Assembly: GCA_944990035.1 (NCBI GenBank)
Contig: CALYLX010000133.1
Coordinates: 372,001-436,000, forward strand
Length of the DNA stretch: 64,000 nucleotides
Origin: Clitopilus passeckerianus
Taxonomy: Eukaryota > Basidiomycota > Agaricomycetes > Agaricales > Entolomataceae
Direction of reading: 5' to 3'
Positions 1 through 13,400 of the stretch are shown here, one piece after another. How positions within the stretch are numbered: position 1 is the stretch's first letter; each line of letters opens with the position of its first letter. The translations under genes and the position numbers were made by a program. The notes beneath the pieces are model-generated. The model searched no databases, was not told the DNA's origin, and saw nothing but the letters and a program-made list of their open reading frames with translations.

Positions 1-2872
1 ACTCGGAAGGAGCACCCCATTCTCATTGTTATTGACGCACTCGACGAATGCAAAGAGGACGACGCCGAATTACTCTTAACCTTGCTTGCCCAACATATCC
101 GCCATCTGCCCCAACTCAGGATCCTTATTACAGCTCGCCCAGAACGGCATATTCGAGACATTCTACAGGAAAATCACAACCACCAACTCTTCCATCTGCA
201 CGACATCGACGACTCGATTGTACACTCCGATATTCGCCTATACCTCTCTTTCACCTTGTCTACCGAACAAGTTCAGAAGGTTTTCCCTAAACGTCAACCT
301 CCATGGCAACCTAGTAGAAATGACATGGACATGCTATGCGGCGTTGCTGGGAAGCTCTTCATCATCGCATCCACCGCAACGAAATTCATTCTTGATGATA
401 AGGGCTTAGGACCAGATGTGCAGCTCGCATGCATCCTTGATGGCGTCTCAGCTGAAGACTTCTCCGGCTCAGAGCAAACAGACGTGATGGACAAATTCTA
501 CATCCAGATCATTCGCGCCGCTATCCCAGCAGGCCCAACCAAACTGATCGACCATTGGATTGCTCGCTATCAAATGGTCATTGGAGCAATCATTGTGCTC
601 CAAACGCCGTTACCTTGTCGGATTCTAGCCCAATTACTTCATGGGAACCCCCAAGTAACCCCCGCTTTTATCGAAGAAGCCCTAGTCCGGCTCCACTCTC
701 TGGTTGCGCCTGGTGGTGCCGGTGAGGACCTCACATTTCGGGTGCATCACAAGTCATTCCCGGATTTCATCACAAACGAAGGTCGTATCAAACGTTCGAT
801 GAGTCATTTGGAGACCGTGGACATGTTAAATCTCGTTCCTTCCTTGCTTATAGACACAGAAGAGCATCACCTGCGGCTGGCGAAGGCATGCTTCCGTGTA
901 ATGGATCAGAACCTGAAGCAGAACATGGCCAACCTCTCTCCTGAGGAATGGTACAAAGACAAGGCGAACATCCCCCATCTCACACTGCAGCTTATTCCTG
1001 ATGAGCTCGGGTATGCTGTCACACATTGGTCGTCCCACCTACGCGCTGCAGGATCCATCGCTAATGGAGCTGAGCGTGACCTCATGAACTGGGCCACGGA
1101 ACACATCCTCACATGGCTGGAGGTGATGTGCATCCTAGATAGCATTGGGAAGACGTATGAAATATTGGAGAAGGCCCTGGAGACCATCGTGAGTAATGCC
1201 CTAGGACTTAGGCTGATTAGATTTATCACAGATTGCAAAATATTAACCAGCCATGTCACAGGAGGCTCATGCTGAAATCTGGGCAAAAGAGAGTAGGATC
1301 CAAGAGTTACTCTCTGACGCCAGTCGATTCGTGCTGCAAAGTGGAGAAATTCTTAAGTTGTCACCGATGCATATTTATTGGTCGGGCCTGCCATTTGTAC
1401 CTGGCAAATCAACAATATTTAGCACATACCGAGAAGCTATCAATGCAAGGGTTTTAGCTGGAAGTCAAGAACAGTGGGATTCTGCACTTCTTGCCATGAC
1501 AGGCCACTCAAACACAGTAAATGCTGTTGCATTCTCTCCCAATAGCTCAAGACTTGCATCGGCATCTTCTGACAACACAGTGCGGCTGTGGGATGGAAAG
1601 ACGGGAGTGCATATCACCACCCTTGAAGGCCATTCCAATCCAGTCAACGCTGTCGCATTCTCTCCCGATGGCTCAAGACTTGCATCGGCATCTTCTGACA
1701 ACACAGTGCGGCTGTGGGATGGAAAGACGGGGGTGCATATCACCACCCTTGAAGGCCATTCCAACTGGGTCTTGGCTGTCGCATTCTCTCCCGATGGCTC
1801 AAGACTTGCATCGGCATCAAGAGACAACACAGTGCGGCTGTGGGATGGAAAGACGGGGGTGCATATCACCACCCTTGAAGGCCATTCTGATTGGGTCTTG
1901 GCTGTCGCATTCTCCCCCAATGGCTCAAGACTTGCATCGGCATCTTCTGACAACACAGTGCGGCTGTGGGATGGAAAGACGGGAGTGCATATCACCACCC
2001 TTGAAGGCCATTCCAATCCAGTCAACGCTGTCGCATTCTCTCCCGATGGCTCAAGACTTGCATCGGCATCTTCTGACAACACAGTGCGGCTGTGGGATGG
2101 AAAGACGGGAGTGCATATCACCACCCTTGAAGGCCATTCCAATTGGGTCAACGCTCTCGCATTCTCTCCCGATGGCTCAAGACTTGCATCGGCATCTTAT
2201 GACAAGACAGTGCGGCTGTGGGATGGAAAGACGGGGGTGCATATCACCACCCTTGAAGGCCATTCCAATCCAGTCAACGCTGTCGCATTCTCTCCCGATG
2301 GCTCAAGACTTGCATCGGCATCTTCTGACAACACAGTGCGGCTGTGGGATGGAAAGACGGGGGTGCATATCACCACCCTTGAAGGCCATTCCAATTGGGT
2401 CAACGCTCTCGCATTCTCTCCCGATGGCTCAAGACTTGCATCGGCATCAGATGACAACACAGTGCGGCTGTGGGATCATCAACACTATTCCTGCTTTGTA
2501 TTCTCTGAAAATCATCTGCTTTCCATTCAATCCATTGCTTTCTTCCCTGATATTCCCCTCCCACCTTTATCACCTATATCGTTCACCAATCCTCACGTTG
2601 TTGGTCCCAATTCCTCTCCCCCTACACCGTCTGTTTATCCCATGTCTGCCTTGCTGACAGTGCACCGAAAGGATCCTTCCTTGTCCGGCTTGATAGTGAT
2701 AAAACCGCTCTCCGATGCAAATTACCTCACCTTTCCGATCTGCTGGTTTCCGCCGCATCTCAATGTACTTACAACTTCGTTGGATCCTACCGGCGCATTG
2801 GTTGCAGTAGGTTGTGGAGACGGACGTGTGCTTCTCCTTGACATATCTGCAGTACTAGTGTCTCTCCCTTGA
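1..2872 (+). CDS. NACHT-WD40 (NLR-like) protein, copy 1, 5'-truncated by window edge
   Basis: Exons 1-1188 and 1262-2872, with a 73-nt intron (GTGAGT...ACAG) at the same place as in the paralogue at 10410. The frame is open from base 1, so the start and the P-loop lie outside the window. The first visible residues are the Walker B strand (ILIVIDALDEC), followed by the NACHT helical part (about residues 15-390). A linker leads to eight WD40 repeats (bases 1496-2476) and a roughly 130-residue tail that ends in a last blade-like stretch (VAVGCGDGRVLLLD). In fungi this architecture (NWD genes such as het-d/het-e) is linked to non-self recognition; the NACHT NTPase oligomerises and the WD40 propeller senses a ligand. 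That role is inferred from the family. The ligand is unknown. Confidence 0.93.
1496..2476 (+). repeat. Eight near-identical 126-bp WD40 repeat units
   Basis: Direct repeats with a 126-bp period (42 residues) inside NWD copy 1. Most units differ only at a few codons: the pair after GHS (NP, NW, DW, NT), the strand after it (VNAV, VLAV, VNAL) and the residues before VRLWDG (SSDN, SRDN, SYDK, SDDN). The rest is almost identical at DNA level, as expected for recent amplification or ongoing gene conversion. Confidence 0.97.
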
Positions 2873-3054
2873 ACTATCTTTTTTGCTCTGAATCTCCGCC
2901 CCATTTCCATGCCCAGATATACATTCTTTTCCATCCACGCCAAAATATTATAAGATGACTACTTTACATATACCTATACATACCCTCTCCATTGAATACA
3001 GTCATTCGTTATCCGATACAAATCTCCTATGCTTGATACCCAAAATTGACGCTC

Positions 3055-3431
3055 CCAAATCTTTGCCATCCCTCCGTCACGGTGTCAAACGCCGCGGTTC
3101 TCAGAAACAGGTTCATCATTTGTATGCACCTGTTTGAATTCAATCTCCTCGACAAGGTGAAGCTCGGGTGGCTTCTCCGGTGGAAGTGGGGATATTGAAC
3201 GAGAGGCCTGGGATACCAGACTTCGCTTCCTGCTCGAAGGCGGTAGTGACAGTGGAGATGGGAGGATAATGAAGGACTGGCATGGCAAATGCGGCTAGGC
3301 GTCTGAAGTGTTGAAAGGATATCGTAGCTATACGTGATTGGTGTGGCCACGTCCAAGGCGGGTTGAGGGTGAGGCGACCTTTCTCGATGAGATATAAGAA
3401 GCTCAAAACCAAAAGCCGAAAGCTTTGGCAT
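3055..3431. repeat. 3' flank of NWD copy 1, related to 15120-15420
   Basis: The stretch ending near 3431 (ATATAAGAAGCTCAAAACC and neighbours, then GCCGAAAGCTT) aligns by eye with 15300-15410 (ATACAAGAAGCTCAGAACC, then GCCGAAAGCTT). Matching blocks also occur around the preceding GTGATTGGT and CGTCAAGG motifs. The duplicated unit therefore reaches beyond the gene into its 3' flank. Confidence 0.7.
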
Positions 3432-3439
3432 AACTTGAA

Positions 3440-6400
3440 TGTGACTTGATCCTATCCATTGGGCTGCCTTGCCGATGGTTTAAGGTGGTTTGGCGGACTT
3501 TCGCCGTCGAGCTTCACAACATCGTCGTCACCCTCTCCATATCTCCATACCACGGTATTCCCTCCTCTGTCCGCTTCCTCCATGCCCTCCCTCCACTGCC
3601 GATCAACCTTCCACGATCACCAAAGGACAAGGACCCGCCACACCTTCGAATAAGTTGGCAGGAGACGACGAAGTCCGGGCACGAGCTGTTCCCCCTTTCT
3701 CATTCGTTCACCAAGTTCCTGCTCGTCGAGTTACTTGTAGCCACCTGATGAACGTGGTGAAATGGGTTCAACCATGGAGAGAGGGCGGGTTTGCGAGGCG
3801 GAACTCGACGAAAACTGTGCTATGTCGAACGACGTATCAATCTCCTCGCCATGGATGCAGGTCGGGGCATGAAGCCTGATGCACGAACGTGATACAGGAG
3901 GGCGCTGGTTCATTAGCTCGTGGTTCCCACTGGCAGGTTCGGATTCGGCGGAGGTATGGCGTAGGAGATGGGAAGGGCAAGCCAAGCAGTCTATACTGAT
4001 ATGCCACAGGTTGATAACATCCTCCTATGTTCGTGCAAATATATTTTTTCTCTTTGAGGAATTGAGGTCTCGGTTGAAGACTGTCCTTTGTGGGGGCGAC
4101 ACTAATGACGACTGTTGGGGATGAGAGCAGCGAGAATGGTGTCATGACGGATGAGGTCGGGGTGCAGGAGGTGGTTCTGCCGTGGAGTGTCACTATCATC
4201 GTTTGAGGGCGCTGGGGTAGAGATATGTGAGAGAAAGAGCGATCACAAGAATGGAGGAGGGAGGAACAGAAAAGAAGAAAGGAGAAATGTATGCACCTAC
4301 GCAGAGGCCGCCCAAGTATGGCCGCCTTCGAGATAGGCTTTCGCAACACCCGCCCTTGCATTTGTCCTCTTATCCTTCAGGAGATGAATGCTACCCGTGT
4401 ACTCCCGCTCATGGGGGTGGTCCGCTATATGGATGGTGGCCACCCAAGCTTGGGCTTAAGGTTGGATACGGGTGTTTCTCGCGCTGACGTGTGTTGGGTT
4501 TGGTATTATTGGAGATTTTCCTGTGAGTTCGTCAGTAAGTAGTTTGATAAGTGGAGTAGAGCCAAGGAAATCAGACAAACCTGTACAGAACAGTGCTCGC
4601 AAGTGGCCAAAACAGTTGTTTGCTCGTCAGAACTCTGCGCGTCTGTTTCCGGCATATTTGTATTGACATTCGAGGAAGGCAGTTTTTTGAATGGCTATTC
4701 CGTCAAGGAACCAGAAGGAGGAAGGTAGAGCGATGAACAGGGCGAGAACAACAAAAGAGAAGCATCTTTCATTATATCATTGCGCCATACAATTCCTCTA
4801 CCCTCTTTTCCCTTCGCCTTCAACGTTCAACCTTCCTCCGGTTCTACCCTGCATCGCGTCACAGTGATCCATATCGCGGCCCTCTCCCTCCCAGCTTCCC
4901 TTCCTCTGCCCATATCCCTCATAACTAACCCCAGCCCATCCATCCCAAGCCTCCCCATGATTTGAGCCAAGCATAGTCGAGGAGGATGAACTATCATTAA
5001 TCTCCTTATTCAAATCCAGCGATAAAGTTGCGTCAAGGAGGCGACAGAGAAAGCACCTTCTGTCCCTTCCCACGAATGAGAAGTGGAAGCCATCTATTCG
5101 AACCTCCCGTCCCTTTCTCAGGACGTCTATGTCCTTTCTCCGCTCCCGTTTCTAGCGCCAATTCCCAACCTCCATCAAGGGCTTTGAGGAAGCAAGAATC
5201 TCGAAAGAACTCCGATGTCTCTAGCAATGCCGGATGAAGCGACAGGCCCGTTGCTACTTCTGGCCAGTGCTCCCACTGCTCTTGCTCCTCCCATTGATGG
5301 ATGTCCAACGCGAACTCGCTTCTTGAACCGTCCTTCTGCCTCCTACTTCGTCTACCACAGCTGGTGCCGCCGCCAATACACTCTGAGACGAGGCTTGAAA
5401 ATCTCGTTCATTATGATTTGAGGCGAATGCAGAGTCGGCTTTCGAGAATCCGACCACCAAACTGTTGACGTCGAAGTCAAAGCCTGGTTGACCGTAACTT
5501 CCATCGCCATTGCCTTCCTCCCTCTATCTCTCAACCATACCCACGTCCGCATGCCACACCCAGCTTCAGTCAAAGCTACGCCGATCGTTCACGAAGGGTA
5601 TGCTGAAGCGTTCCAGGGATAAGTTCTTCCTTCCGCCTCGCCTTCCTAACCAGCCCTCTCTTTCTTTCTCCTTTCAACCTGGCCGAATGCTTCTTCTCAT
5701 CACCCTGAAGACCTCCATCCCTTCCACACGTCTGACCAGCAAAGCCAACCCATTGCTCAATTCTTTCCCATCTCAGCTTCAAACCCCATAATTTCACTGT
5801 ATGTTCGGCTTCACCGATCCAAGCCATCACCAGTACCCGTGAACGGGAGAGGTGAGGGACCAACAGCCCGTAGCTCCAATGTTGAGGTGAGCTGTTCACC
5901 AGAAATGAGGCCAGTTTTGTCTTTTTCTTTTCTTCTCCGCCTTGATAGACGACAATAGGGTGAGCGACGTCCCTAGCATCCGCTGCTGCCGTTCTAGCCC
6001 CTGTCGTGAAGAGGGAAAGGGAGGTGTGCATGGAGGGATGAAGAATGAGGGGGAGTCGTGCGACTGGGCTGGGTGCCTTCTTCACTCTCGTAGAATGTCT
6101 TAACGCGCGAGGATTGGTGGTGTTTGAAGAGGGAGGAATTGCCGAAGGGGGAACGTAACCTGGGCAGGACAATCATTACATTGAGCTGAAGTACTTATTC
6201 GAATAAAGAAACTCACGGTTGCAGGTGTTGCTCCCTTCTCAAGAACTTCACCCTTGTCTCGCGGAGGTACTGCCTGCACGGCCTGTCATTTGTCGTTACA
6301 GGATTGACGTAGACGACGCCTTTCCCCTCCTTTCAACGCCCGTAGCCGTACGCTCTCCCATCGCCATCGCGAACAGGATCACCTGTCAGACCGCTACCAA

Positions 6401-6924
6401 ACAGCTTATAGGCGTGAACGCTTGTTAGGCTGTGAGCCTCGGTTGGAAGGATGATTTGGAGAGGGAGATGGCCAGAAGGTGGTCGCAATATGTGCACGGC
6501 GATGATGTAGATACAGCGTCAACCTCACCGTCGCCCCCTCAATCACCATACCATGTTTCCCTCCCTCTTTTCGCCTCTCTATACCCTCTCTCCTCCACCA
6601 ACCTCCCTCTCATAGCCTCAACACGACCAAAGCTGTTCATGCCTCAAGGCTTCCAGCAAGTCGGTGTCGGTGGAAGGGGATGAAGTCATCATACGAGCTG
6701 CTCCTGGTATCTCCTCCGTCCATGGGTTCGTAGTTGTCGAGGTGCCAGTATCGAGCTAGCAGATGTGCGAAGTATCTGAAGCCATGGACGGTGTACGAGG
6801 GTGGGATGTGGGAAGAACATGGCTCGTATTCCAAAAAACGCCAACCGTCGTTCGGGGTCGGCGTAAGCCATGCCGTGTCGGGAAATGTACGCCAGTGGAT
6901 GTCCCTGTCATAACGATAGGGCAA
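3440..6924 (-). pseudogene. Decayed coding remnants, minus strand, unidentified
   Basis: Several minus-strand stretches read like protein but sit in different frames. About 5490-5254 gives a Gly/Asp/Ser-rich segment (containing GFDFDVNSLVVGFSKADSAF). It shifts frame near 5300 into a segment with LETSEFFRDSCFLKALDGGW, and shifts again near 5060. Another at 6924-6637 contains DIHWRTFPDTAWLTPTPNDG. I do not recognise the family and cannot join the pieces with normal introns, so decay is the simplest reading. Alternatively these are exons of one or more genes with small introns, or chance open frames. Confidence 0.3.
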
Positions 6925-8689
6925 GGTATGAAACCTAGGTGAGGTCTAGTGAATTGGTAGGTTGGCAGCCTTCAGCTTGAGTTTGGTGGAGATGGGATGG
7001 AGCGTTCGAGTCACTAAGACGGATGAAGAGGTCGAATTATGCGGTCTATATGACTGGCGAAGCCCAAGTCGTAAAGTCGTTTGGGGGTGGATCAACGTCC
7101 CTCTTGATCGTGACATCTGCTGTATTCATGCCGATGTAGACCCCTCCTCAGGATGGAGAAGACACTGAGATTGTGCTGGTCGAGCTCGCTGAAGAGTGTT
7201 TCGCGGCATGCTAAGTACTAACGCGTCGCCTCAGGTCTGGGATGGAAGGGAGAGGGGTGGTGCCGTGGTGGGGTAAGTACGGGTGAGGGATGGCGCAGTA
7301 CTACCATTGTTATTCGAGGTGGTTGAGCGGGGCCATGAGCTTGCAAAACGTGGGAAGTTGGACATTTTCAGCTTTGAGGGATAATGGGATGGAACCCGGG
7401 AGTCTGGCGTATGGCGAAGAAGGCAAGAAAAGTGGGCCGTCAACGAGGTGGATGCAGAGCAAATTTGTGTAGCTTGAATGACGTGGAGTGCTAGTTGGAC
7501 AGTGAAAGTTCCTGTGAGTGTGTCATCAGTTGTCTGTTCATTCAAGTTCAAGAGAAAGTGGTGAAGGAAATGGGGAGGAGGGAGGCGGCGGGAGAAGAAT
7601 AAACAAAGGTGGGCTCGGTTGAACTGTTCCTGTGAGTACATCGTCGGTTGTTTGTTCTTCTAAAACCGAGGAGGATTGAACGAGAGAAAGCCAAAGGGAA
7701 AGAATGTACAATTATGGCATCGGTTAAACCTCCTCGATGCTGTCCATGGAGGCAAAGCACTATCCAGCTCGTAGCAACGATCTTCACTGATATAGCGAGG
7801 CTGGTATCTGTAAGTGCGAGGCAGTCAGTAATTCAGCGATCAAGTAGGAACCAGAAGAGCAGAAGAATAGACACACAGAACGCGTACCGATTCATGTCCA
7901 TGATTATTCCCTCCAAGATTACTCGACGAAATTTGAAAAGATTTCTTGATCGTGGTAGGATTTCGTTCACGTATATTGAATACTGGAGTCAATACATATT
8001 AATTCCAGAATCCGGTTGGGCCACCGACGAAGAATGAAATGTCCGTTTGCGTATGTTTTTCGGTTGTTTCCACGCCAATCGACTTTTCTTCTCCCAACTA
8101 ATATATTGGCACTCCTCGCTGGCGATTATTCTGCTTGGGAGTGCAAGAGATCGTGGTCTACCATTACCAGTGCCTGACGCTGAAGATGAAAGTGACTCCA
8201 AGCCAAATTGCACCGACACCGATCCGCCAAAGACCAAACGAAAACAGCATAGTAGACTTGCAGGAAATGTAGAAGTCGACGCAGATACACCGCTGCTCCG
8301 ACGGTACAATTAAACCATGCACAAGAAGATGTCAAATCAACTGCCCCAAACCTGCCCTTCCCGGCGAATTTCTGGCCAAACTCAAGTTATCTCAAGGGAA
8401 GAAGAAGCATCCAAACGCTAATTGAAGGCGTGAAGCTTTGCAGTGCCATGGCACGCATCTCAGTCTGTTTGCTGCATTCGTTACCGACCGGAACTACGCA
8501 CAGACACCATCATAAGCCTCATGAAGCACACAACGAGTTGCAAGAACGACAGCATCAGTTCCAGAGCCGGCACATAATACGAACTAATGCTGCTTATTGT
8601 TGAGGAACATGAGAATGGTAAGTGTTAACTAAACCCGGTCCGAAATGTTGACTTACGCTATAGTACCGCTTCAGGGATTCAGCTCCTTT

Positions 8690-9160
8690 ATGAGCGAGGA
8701 ATTACCAAGCAACTTGTAGCGTCAAATAAACTGAAGCTCGGAAAAGCGAGGAGGATTGAAAACGAGTCCGACTGCCGCTCTTGAAGGAACTCAAGAAGCC
8801 ACTTCCAAATTCCTGAAAAGCGGTCGTGGAGTCAAGCTCCATGATGGAATTTTCAACGCTATCTCGGGGAACGAGGATTATCTGTAAGTTGGACCCAGCT
8901 ACATTACTTCCGACGCGACAACTTACATTGTATTCATCTTCCAGATCCCTCAAGCATTACCACAACATCAACGCGATCAAGCTCCTCGTAACATCGTCTT
9001 GACATGATGGACATGCTATTCCGGGAGGCTGAGGCGAGGCCGATGAAGATATGACGCCGTATGTGAAGAGCAAGACTAGGACCCTGGGGTTTCGTTTTGT
9101 CGTTCTGAACGCTTTGGAAGAACAGGTTGCGGAGAGGGTGAGATGGTTAAGCAAGGTAGA
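8690..9160 (+). pseudogene. Decayed coding remnant, plus strand, unidentified
   Basis: A frame from about 8759 gives TSPTAALEGTQEATSKFLKS, then GVKLHDGIFNAISGNEDYL, and stops at a possible donor near 8884. It resumes after a CAG at 8942 (SLKHYHNINAIKLL). A further piece around 9048-9155 reads VKSKTRTLGFRFVVLNALEE in another frame. The composition is protein-like, but stops and shifts break it. No family is recognised. Confidence 0.3.
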
Positions 9161-10349
9161 ATCTTCTTCGTTCCTGATGCTCTGTTACGCTTGTGCTGAA
9201 TGCCAATTTTTAATAGGTTTCCACTCGCCGAACAATCCGGCTACGGATTCTCGGGGACGCGTCAGAACATCTTCGTTTTACAACAACTGACGCGGCACAG
9301 GAGCATACCCTTCAACACATCAAGGCATAGCCTCAAGCTCGGAGAGAGCTCACCTTGCTGACTCTCACATTGTTCAAAGTGGTGCTTCTCCGCCAGATAG
9401 TCACAGTACGCATTATCCACCCAACCTGAAGTGGAAAATATCGAGGGACACGTTATGTTGATGCTGACACCCGCATTCCCGTATGCTGGTCTGGTCGTTG
9501 TTTCGGGGCGGCTGCGTAATTCTTGTCCGTGATTACCTCTCTTTAGTGGTCTATTGGTTGCACGCTGGCCACCTATTTCCCAGGTTTCACAGCTCAAGGT
9601 TCCTTACCAACACTTATATTCAGGCCCATTACTTCTCCGTCGCTGAAGAGGCAGTACCTAGGACCCGACACCCTAGTACCCCTTCCCCGCCAACAAGGCG
9701 CGAGGCTCTCGTTGAAGTTCTCTTTTTGCAAGACGACCTGGATATCAGTCGACCAGATAACGATGTGCATAACGCACTCTTCTCAGCTCAAAGAATAGCA
9801 CGCAATGATCAACGGTGGAAGACGTTGTAATTTACTTCGCAAAAGGGGAGTGTGACTGACTGATCGGATTTCATTCACGATTCGTTACTCTCTCAGCAAT
9901 TTCTTATCCTCTACACCTTTCATTTGATAAACGATCCCTATATCTTGGTCGTGCTTGTTACCGATATCATCAATGGACTGCCACACCTACAACAAACAAT
10001 ACGTATATCATAGTCTCAGACGCATATGCAGCCTATGCCATCCCACTAACTTATGCCCCTATCGCAACGGTATAACCCTCCGACCCCACAATGACTTTCA
10101 ATTGACACATACATGGCTGGAGTTACCCGGCCACGATTCTCTCCACCTCAAGATTTCAATCCACTACCTATTGGGCGCAGTAGCCCCATATCATAGCTCT
10201 CCAACGCACCAATATTTAGCCCAATCCGTTGAGATTTGAGCGAGATAATCGGTCTCGAATATTTTCGACACCCCGTGCGTTTATTTTGATTTTGATGGCG
10301 CGCCATCTCAATCGAAAACAGCAATAATTCAATACCGCTGGTTCTGACT

Positions 10350-10357
10350 TTATATAC
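10350..10357 (+). promoter_or_regulatory. TATA box of NWD copy 2
   Basis: TTATATAC lies about 55 bp upstream of the ATG at 10410 and is followed by a CA-rich stretch, a usual layout for a fungal core promoter. Predicted from sequence only. Confidence 0.5.
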
Positions 10358-10409
10358 GCACGCACACACTAAAAATCATCTGCATTCTTTCCCCGCGTTG
10401 CTTACAACC

Positions 10410-13400
10410 ATGTCTAATATCTCTCAGAATCCATCTATCTCCAAGAAGAGGAAAAGGGAAAGCAGACCTGAAGATGCCCAGACCAGCGGATCCCAGCGGC
10501 CCTGTATAAATACATGCTCGCAGAGGGCACAAACTCCAATCAGTTGGTCTGCGTCCCCTCTGTCGCCTGCCGATGCGGGCGTACGACCTCCTCCAAAACG
10601 TAGGACATCTACTCGGAATACTACACGCCCCGAATCGACGACCTGTCAGCCGTCCAACCTCCAGGGAAGAGACGCAGTGGTCTCGATGATGGCGTCTACT
10701 TCTCCACAGGTGTTTACAGCTGCTTCAGAAGATCCTCTGGCGCTAGCTCATGAATCACTTGAACCTTACCTCGAACATTCTTCTGACCCGACACTGGGCT
10801 GGGCTGATATAACCACGAACAAGTTACAGCACCATACAAAAGTCAGAAGCGCTACATCTTCTGAGCCACCTGCGGCAGATGCCTCTAGTCCATCCTTGAG
10901 TGGACCAGGCTCACGCTCAACTCATGGCCAAGTCAATTCGACTATGATAAATAATCAGTTCGTCGCTGAAAGAGACATTAACATCAACAATATCGCAGGA
11001 AACTTGACGATCAAGGATACGCCTGGAATACTAGTGAGTATCCTATTCCGTGGATCAGAGTTTAAAGTGGTTCCTAACAGGCACTAGGTTCACCTCAAAG
11101 CGCTTCTTAATCCAATCAGTGCAGCATACGATTCCTATATCACCGGCGAACGATTCAAATGCTTCGAAAACACCCGCGTACAGCTGCTGAGTGAAATAGA
11201 AGCGTGGTTCACGGGTGATGATCAGGTACCAATATATGTGCTAGATGGAATAACCGGTATAGGGAAATCAACGATCGCGCAAACCGTGGCTGAGCGAGCT
11301 GCGCATCTTGGCATGCTCGGTGCCAGCTTCTTCTTCACAAGAAATGAATTAGAACGAATGATCGCAAAACATTTCTTTCCTACCATCGCATTCCACCTTG
11401 CTCGCTTTCACAAAACGTTCGCTGGTCGGATCAACGAGGCAGTCGAACATGACCCAGATGCTGCACAGAAGAACCTTCTACAACAACTGCAACTCCTCAT
11501 CATCTCTCCACTTCAAAGGTTGCTTGCTCAGAAGGAGCACCCCATTCTCATTGTGATCGACGCACTTGACGAATGCAGAGATGATGAAGCCGGATTACTC
11601 TTAGCCCTTCTTGCCCAACATATCCCCCATCTACCCCGTCTTAGGATCCTCATTACTGCTCGCCCCGAACGGCATATCAGAGATATCCTAAATGAAGACA
11701 GCAACCACGAACTCTTCCACCTGCACGACATCGACGATAGCGTTGTACATTCCGATATCCGTTTCTATCTGTCCTCTTCCCTGTCTGCCCAAGAAGTCCA
11801 AAAGGTTTTCCCAAATCGTCGACCTCCATGGCAACCCAGCATGGCAGATATGGATATGTTATGCGGCATTGCCGGGAAGCTCTTCATCATCGCATCCACT
11901 GCAACGAAATTTATTCTTGATGATAAGGGCTTAGGGCCAGAAGAGCAGCTCTCATGCATCCTTGATGGCGTCTCGGCTGAAGACTTCTCCGGCTCAGAAC
12001 AGACAGACGTGATGGACAAGTTTTACATCCAAATCATCCGTGCCGCTGCCCCAGCCAAACCGACCAAACCCTGGATTACTCGCTATCAAACAGTTCTTGG
12101 AGCAATCATTGTGCTCCAAACACCATTGCCTTGTCGAGTTCTAGCCCAATTAATTCATGCAACCCCTGCTTCTATCGAAGAAGCCCTGGTCCAACTTCAT
12201 TCTCTTGTTGCGCCTAGTGGTACGGGTCAGGACCTCACATTTCGGGTACATCACAAATCATTCCCTGATTTTATTACAAATGAGGACCGTACCAGACGCT
12301 CTGCGACTCACTTGGGCACGGAGATGTCAAGTCTTGTTCCATCCTTGTTGATAAATGCAAAGGAGCATCATCTGCGGCTGGCGAAGGCATGCTTCCATGT
12401 AATGGATCAACAATTAAAGCGGAACATAGCCAACCTCTCCCCCGAGGAATGGTACAAAGACAAGGCTGACATCCCGCACCCCATGCGGCAGCTTATTTCC
12501 GATGAGCTTGCATATGCCGTCACATATTGGTCCTCCCACCTACAGGCTGCAGGATGTGTTGCCAATAGAGCCGAGGATGATCTCATGAACTGGGCCACCA
12601 AATACATTCTCATGTGGCTTGAGGTGTTATGCATTCTTGATCATATTGAAAAGGCATACGAAATGTTGGAGAATGCCCTGGACACGATAGTGAGTAATTC
12701 CCTAAGACTGGTGGAATTTATCACAGAGTACAAATACTAACCAACGGTGTTACAGGATGCACATGCTAAAAGATGGTCAGAAGAGAGTAGGATCCGAAAA
12801 TTACTCTTTGACAGCAGTAGATTCGTGCTGCAAAGTGGTGAAACTCTCAAGTTGTCACCGATGCACGTTTATTGGTCGGGGCTACCATTTCTACCTAGCA
12901 AATCAGCAATATTTAGCACGTATGGAAAAGTCCTCAGTGCGAGGGTTCTAGTTGGGATTGAAGAACAGTGGGATTCTGCACTCATTGCCATGACGGGCCA
13001 TTCAGCCTCGGTGGACGCTGTTGCATTCTCTTCCGATGGCTCAAGGCTTGCATCGGCATCGGGGGATAAGACAGTGCGGCTGTGGGACGGAAAGACAGGG
13101 ACCCATATCACCACCCTCGAAGGCCATTCTGATTCAGTCAACAGCGTTGCATTCTCTTCAGATGGCTCAAGACTTGCGTCGGCATGTAGTGACAAGACGG
13201 TGCGGCTATGGGCCGGAAAGACGGGAACTCATATAGCCACCCTTGAAGGCCATCTTGCTTCGGTCAATGCCGTCGCATTCTCTCCCGATGGCTCAAAACT
13301 TGCATCCGCATCTGATGATATGACAGTGCGGCTGTGGGATGGAAAGACGGGAGTCCATGCCACCACCCTTGATGGCCATTCTGAATGGGTCAATGCTGTT

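Larger units (their letters stand above)
2873..10349. other. Gene-poor interval between the two NWD genes
   Basis: About 7.5 kb with no intact gene I can support. It starts with sequence related to the 3' flank of NWD copy 2 and then holds coding-like pieces on both strands that are broken by stops and frame changes (separate entries). Some open stretches could belong to very intron-rich genes that I could not assemble. Confidence 0.6.

Noticed and set aside
1465..2460. Long minus-strand open frames across the WD40 array
   Set aside because: They are shadows of the repetitive plus-strand coding sequence, repeat with the same 126-bp period and carry no domain.
1496..2476. Regular 126-bp direct repeats that could suggest a CRISPR-like or satellite array
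   Set aside because: The repeats are in one coding frame and encode WD40 units; there are no unique spacers.
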